From contig CAJCBY010000283.1 of the NCBI GenBank assembly GCA_903960725.1, positions 1-12,542 on the forward strand: 12,542 nt of DNA. Direction: 5' to 3'. The DNA comes from an uncultured Cytophagaceae bacterium. Lineage in GTDB: Bacteria; Bacteroidota; Bacteroidia; Cytophagales; Spirosomataceae. Positions within the stretch are counted from its first letter, which is position 1. Each line of letters starts with the position of its first letter. Shown here in pieces: positions 11,707-12,542 of the stretch. Position numbers and translations under genes: made by a program. Under the pieces are notes generated by a model. The model made no database searches. It worked only from the letters and a program-made list of their open reading frames with translations, and had not been told where the DNA came from.

Positions 11707-12542
11707 CTAGCTTAAAATGTTGCTTTTTCTTTCGGCATAAGCGGATGGGGATTCTCCCACTAATTCTTTAAAATTCACGAAAAAGGTAGTTCTTGATTGA
11801 AAACCAGACTCTAAACCAATAGCCTCCAACGTAAGTACCTTATCCTTCCCTGCATCAATTAATTCTTTTGCATGCCTAATCCTCCAGCGCATTCGCTGTT
11901 CTAAGAAATTAGATTTTTGTGTCATTCTAAAATAAAAATTAAAATGATGGACAGGAATATCAAGTGCTGATGATAATTGGGCTAATGAAAAAGAGGGCTT
12001 TAAAAAGGGTTTATACTCTTCTAAATAGAGATCTAATTTAGTCTCTATTTCTATTAATTTTTCTGGAGATAATTCATAATTAGGTATTCGAAGTTTTGCC
12101 TCTCGCTCCTCTACAACATAAGGTTCATACAGGAACTCAGGGAAATAAAATACGCTTAATGAAAAAACAAGATAAGACCCTAATCCTACATAATTCCAAG
12201 GGGTAATACCTTGGTAGGTTATCTTAAATTGATTTCCATTAGGAACAAGTAGAAAGAAATAGGTTAAAAAGAGTATTAAAAAAATCTGCAAAAATAGAAA
12301 TCCTGGGATCCAATAATGTAAAATGAAATTTTTCGTATTTCGGGTAACGAAACGGAAATAGATTTGGCAACTATAAATGACATAAAAGCTACTCAGCAAT
12401 AGCTTCACATAAAAATGGAAGCGAGAGGAAAACAAGAAACCCATTTGCTGCTTTACTAATTCTTGAATATCAAATTTAACTGATTCAACGACAAGAATTT
12501 TGTGTGAAAAGGACGTAAGCGAGTAGGGCAACGTATCAAATA
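11707..12542 (-). CDS. Membrane-anchored AraC-type transcriptional regulator (5' end cut by the window)
   Basis: The reading frame is open to the right edge, so the N-terminus is missing; at least 277 residues are visible. Counting from the TTG at 12531, three hydrophobic segments lie at about 40-60, 73-96 (YWIPGFLFLQIFLILFLTYF) and 112-134. A charged linker follows, then an AraC double helix-turn-helix domain at about 175-270. It contains FSLAQLSSALDIPVHHFNFY, then LEAIGLESGFQSRTTFFVNF and the typical FKELVGESPSAYAERK end. Bacteroidota have many such regulators with an integral-membrane N-terminal half that may sense signals in or at the membrane. It is convergent with the transporter operon, 190 bp away, and shares a terminator region. 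Whether it controls that operon is not shown by the sequence. Confidence 0.85.
   Translation of the reverse strand, partial: FDTLPYSLTSFSHKILVVESVKFDIQELVKQQMGFLFSSRFHFYVKLLLSSFYVIYSCQIYFRFVTRNTKNFILHYWIPGFLFLQIFLILFLTYFFLLVPNGNQFKITYQGITPWNYVGLGSYLVFSLSVFYFPEFLYEPYVVEEREAKLRIPNYELSPEKLIEIETKLDLYLEEYKPFLKPSFSLAQLSSALDIPVHHFNFYFRMTQKSNFLEQRMRWRIRHAKELIDAGKDKVLTLEAIGLESGFQSRTTFFVNFKELVGESPSAYAERKSNILS

Overview
The window looks like chromosome from a low-GC Bacteroidota bacterium, probably of the Cytophagales type. That placement is inferred from the protein families: a peptidoglycan-recognition-like GNAT protein, the Bacteroidota 'NYQAV...YALYAK' N-terminal domain, a Fibrobacter-major-paralogous (FISUMP) domain protein, and a membrane-anchored AraC regulator. 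The genes lack clear Shine-Dalgarno sites. No marker gene fixes genus or species.

Layout. Positions 1-43 are the 3' part of a tRNA, best read as tRNA-Arg(CCT). It is followed by a degenerate second copy of the same tRNA tail, short CAGT-type repeats, and an 87-bp tandem repeat with two hairpins per unit (to about 443). Next come a GNAT/FemAB-like acyltransferase gene (570-1700, +) and a NagB/AgaI-type amino-sugar-phosphate isomerase gene (1697-2395, -). These two converge so tightly that their TAA stops share one TTAA. A 268-bp divergent intergenic region then carries an overlapping palindrome that looks like an operator.

The most interesting part is a compact four-gene cluster (2664-8459, +) with gaps of 2, 4 and 6 nt. 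It encodes a small exported beta-barrel-like protein, a 1224-residue exported protein built of phage tail-fibre-type repeats, an exported FISUMP-domain protein with four cysteines, and an exported thioredoxin-like protein with a CFHC site. I infer a cell-surface fibre or adhesin system. The fibre is strikingly modular: spacing between its repeat cores changes in exact steps of 27 nt (nine residues), and a ~1.2-kb super-module is repeated.

A second operon (8512-11517, +) encodes a MacAB/LolCDE-like transporter: a lipoprotein membrane-fusion protein, an FtsX/MacB-type permease and its ATPase. The first two genes overlap by one base and the last two are one base apart. A strong hairpin with a T-tract on the minus strand follows, placed to stop transcription from the convergent membrane-bound AraC-type regulator gene (11707 to the right edge, -), whose 5' end lies outside the window.
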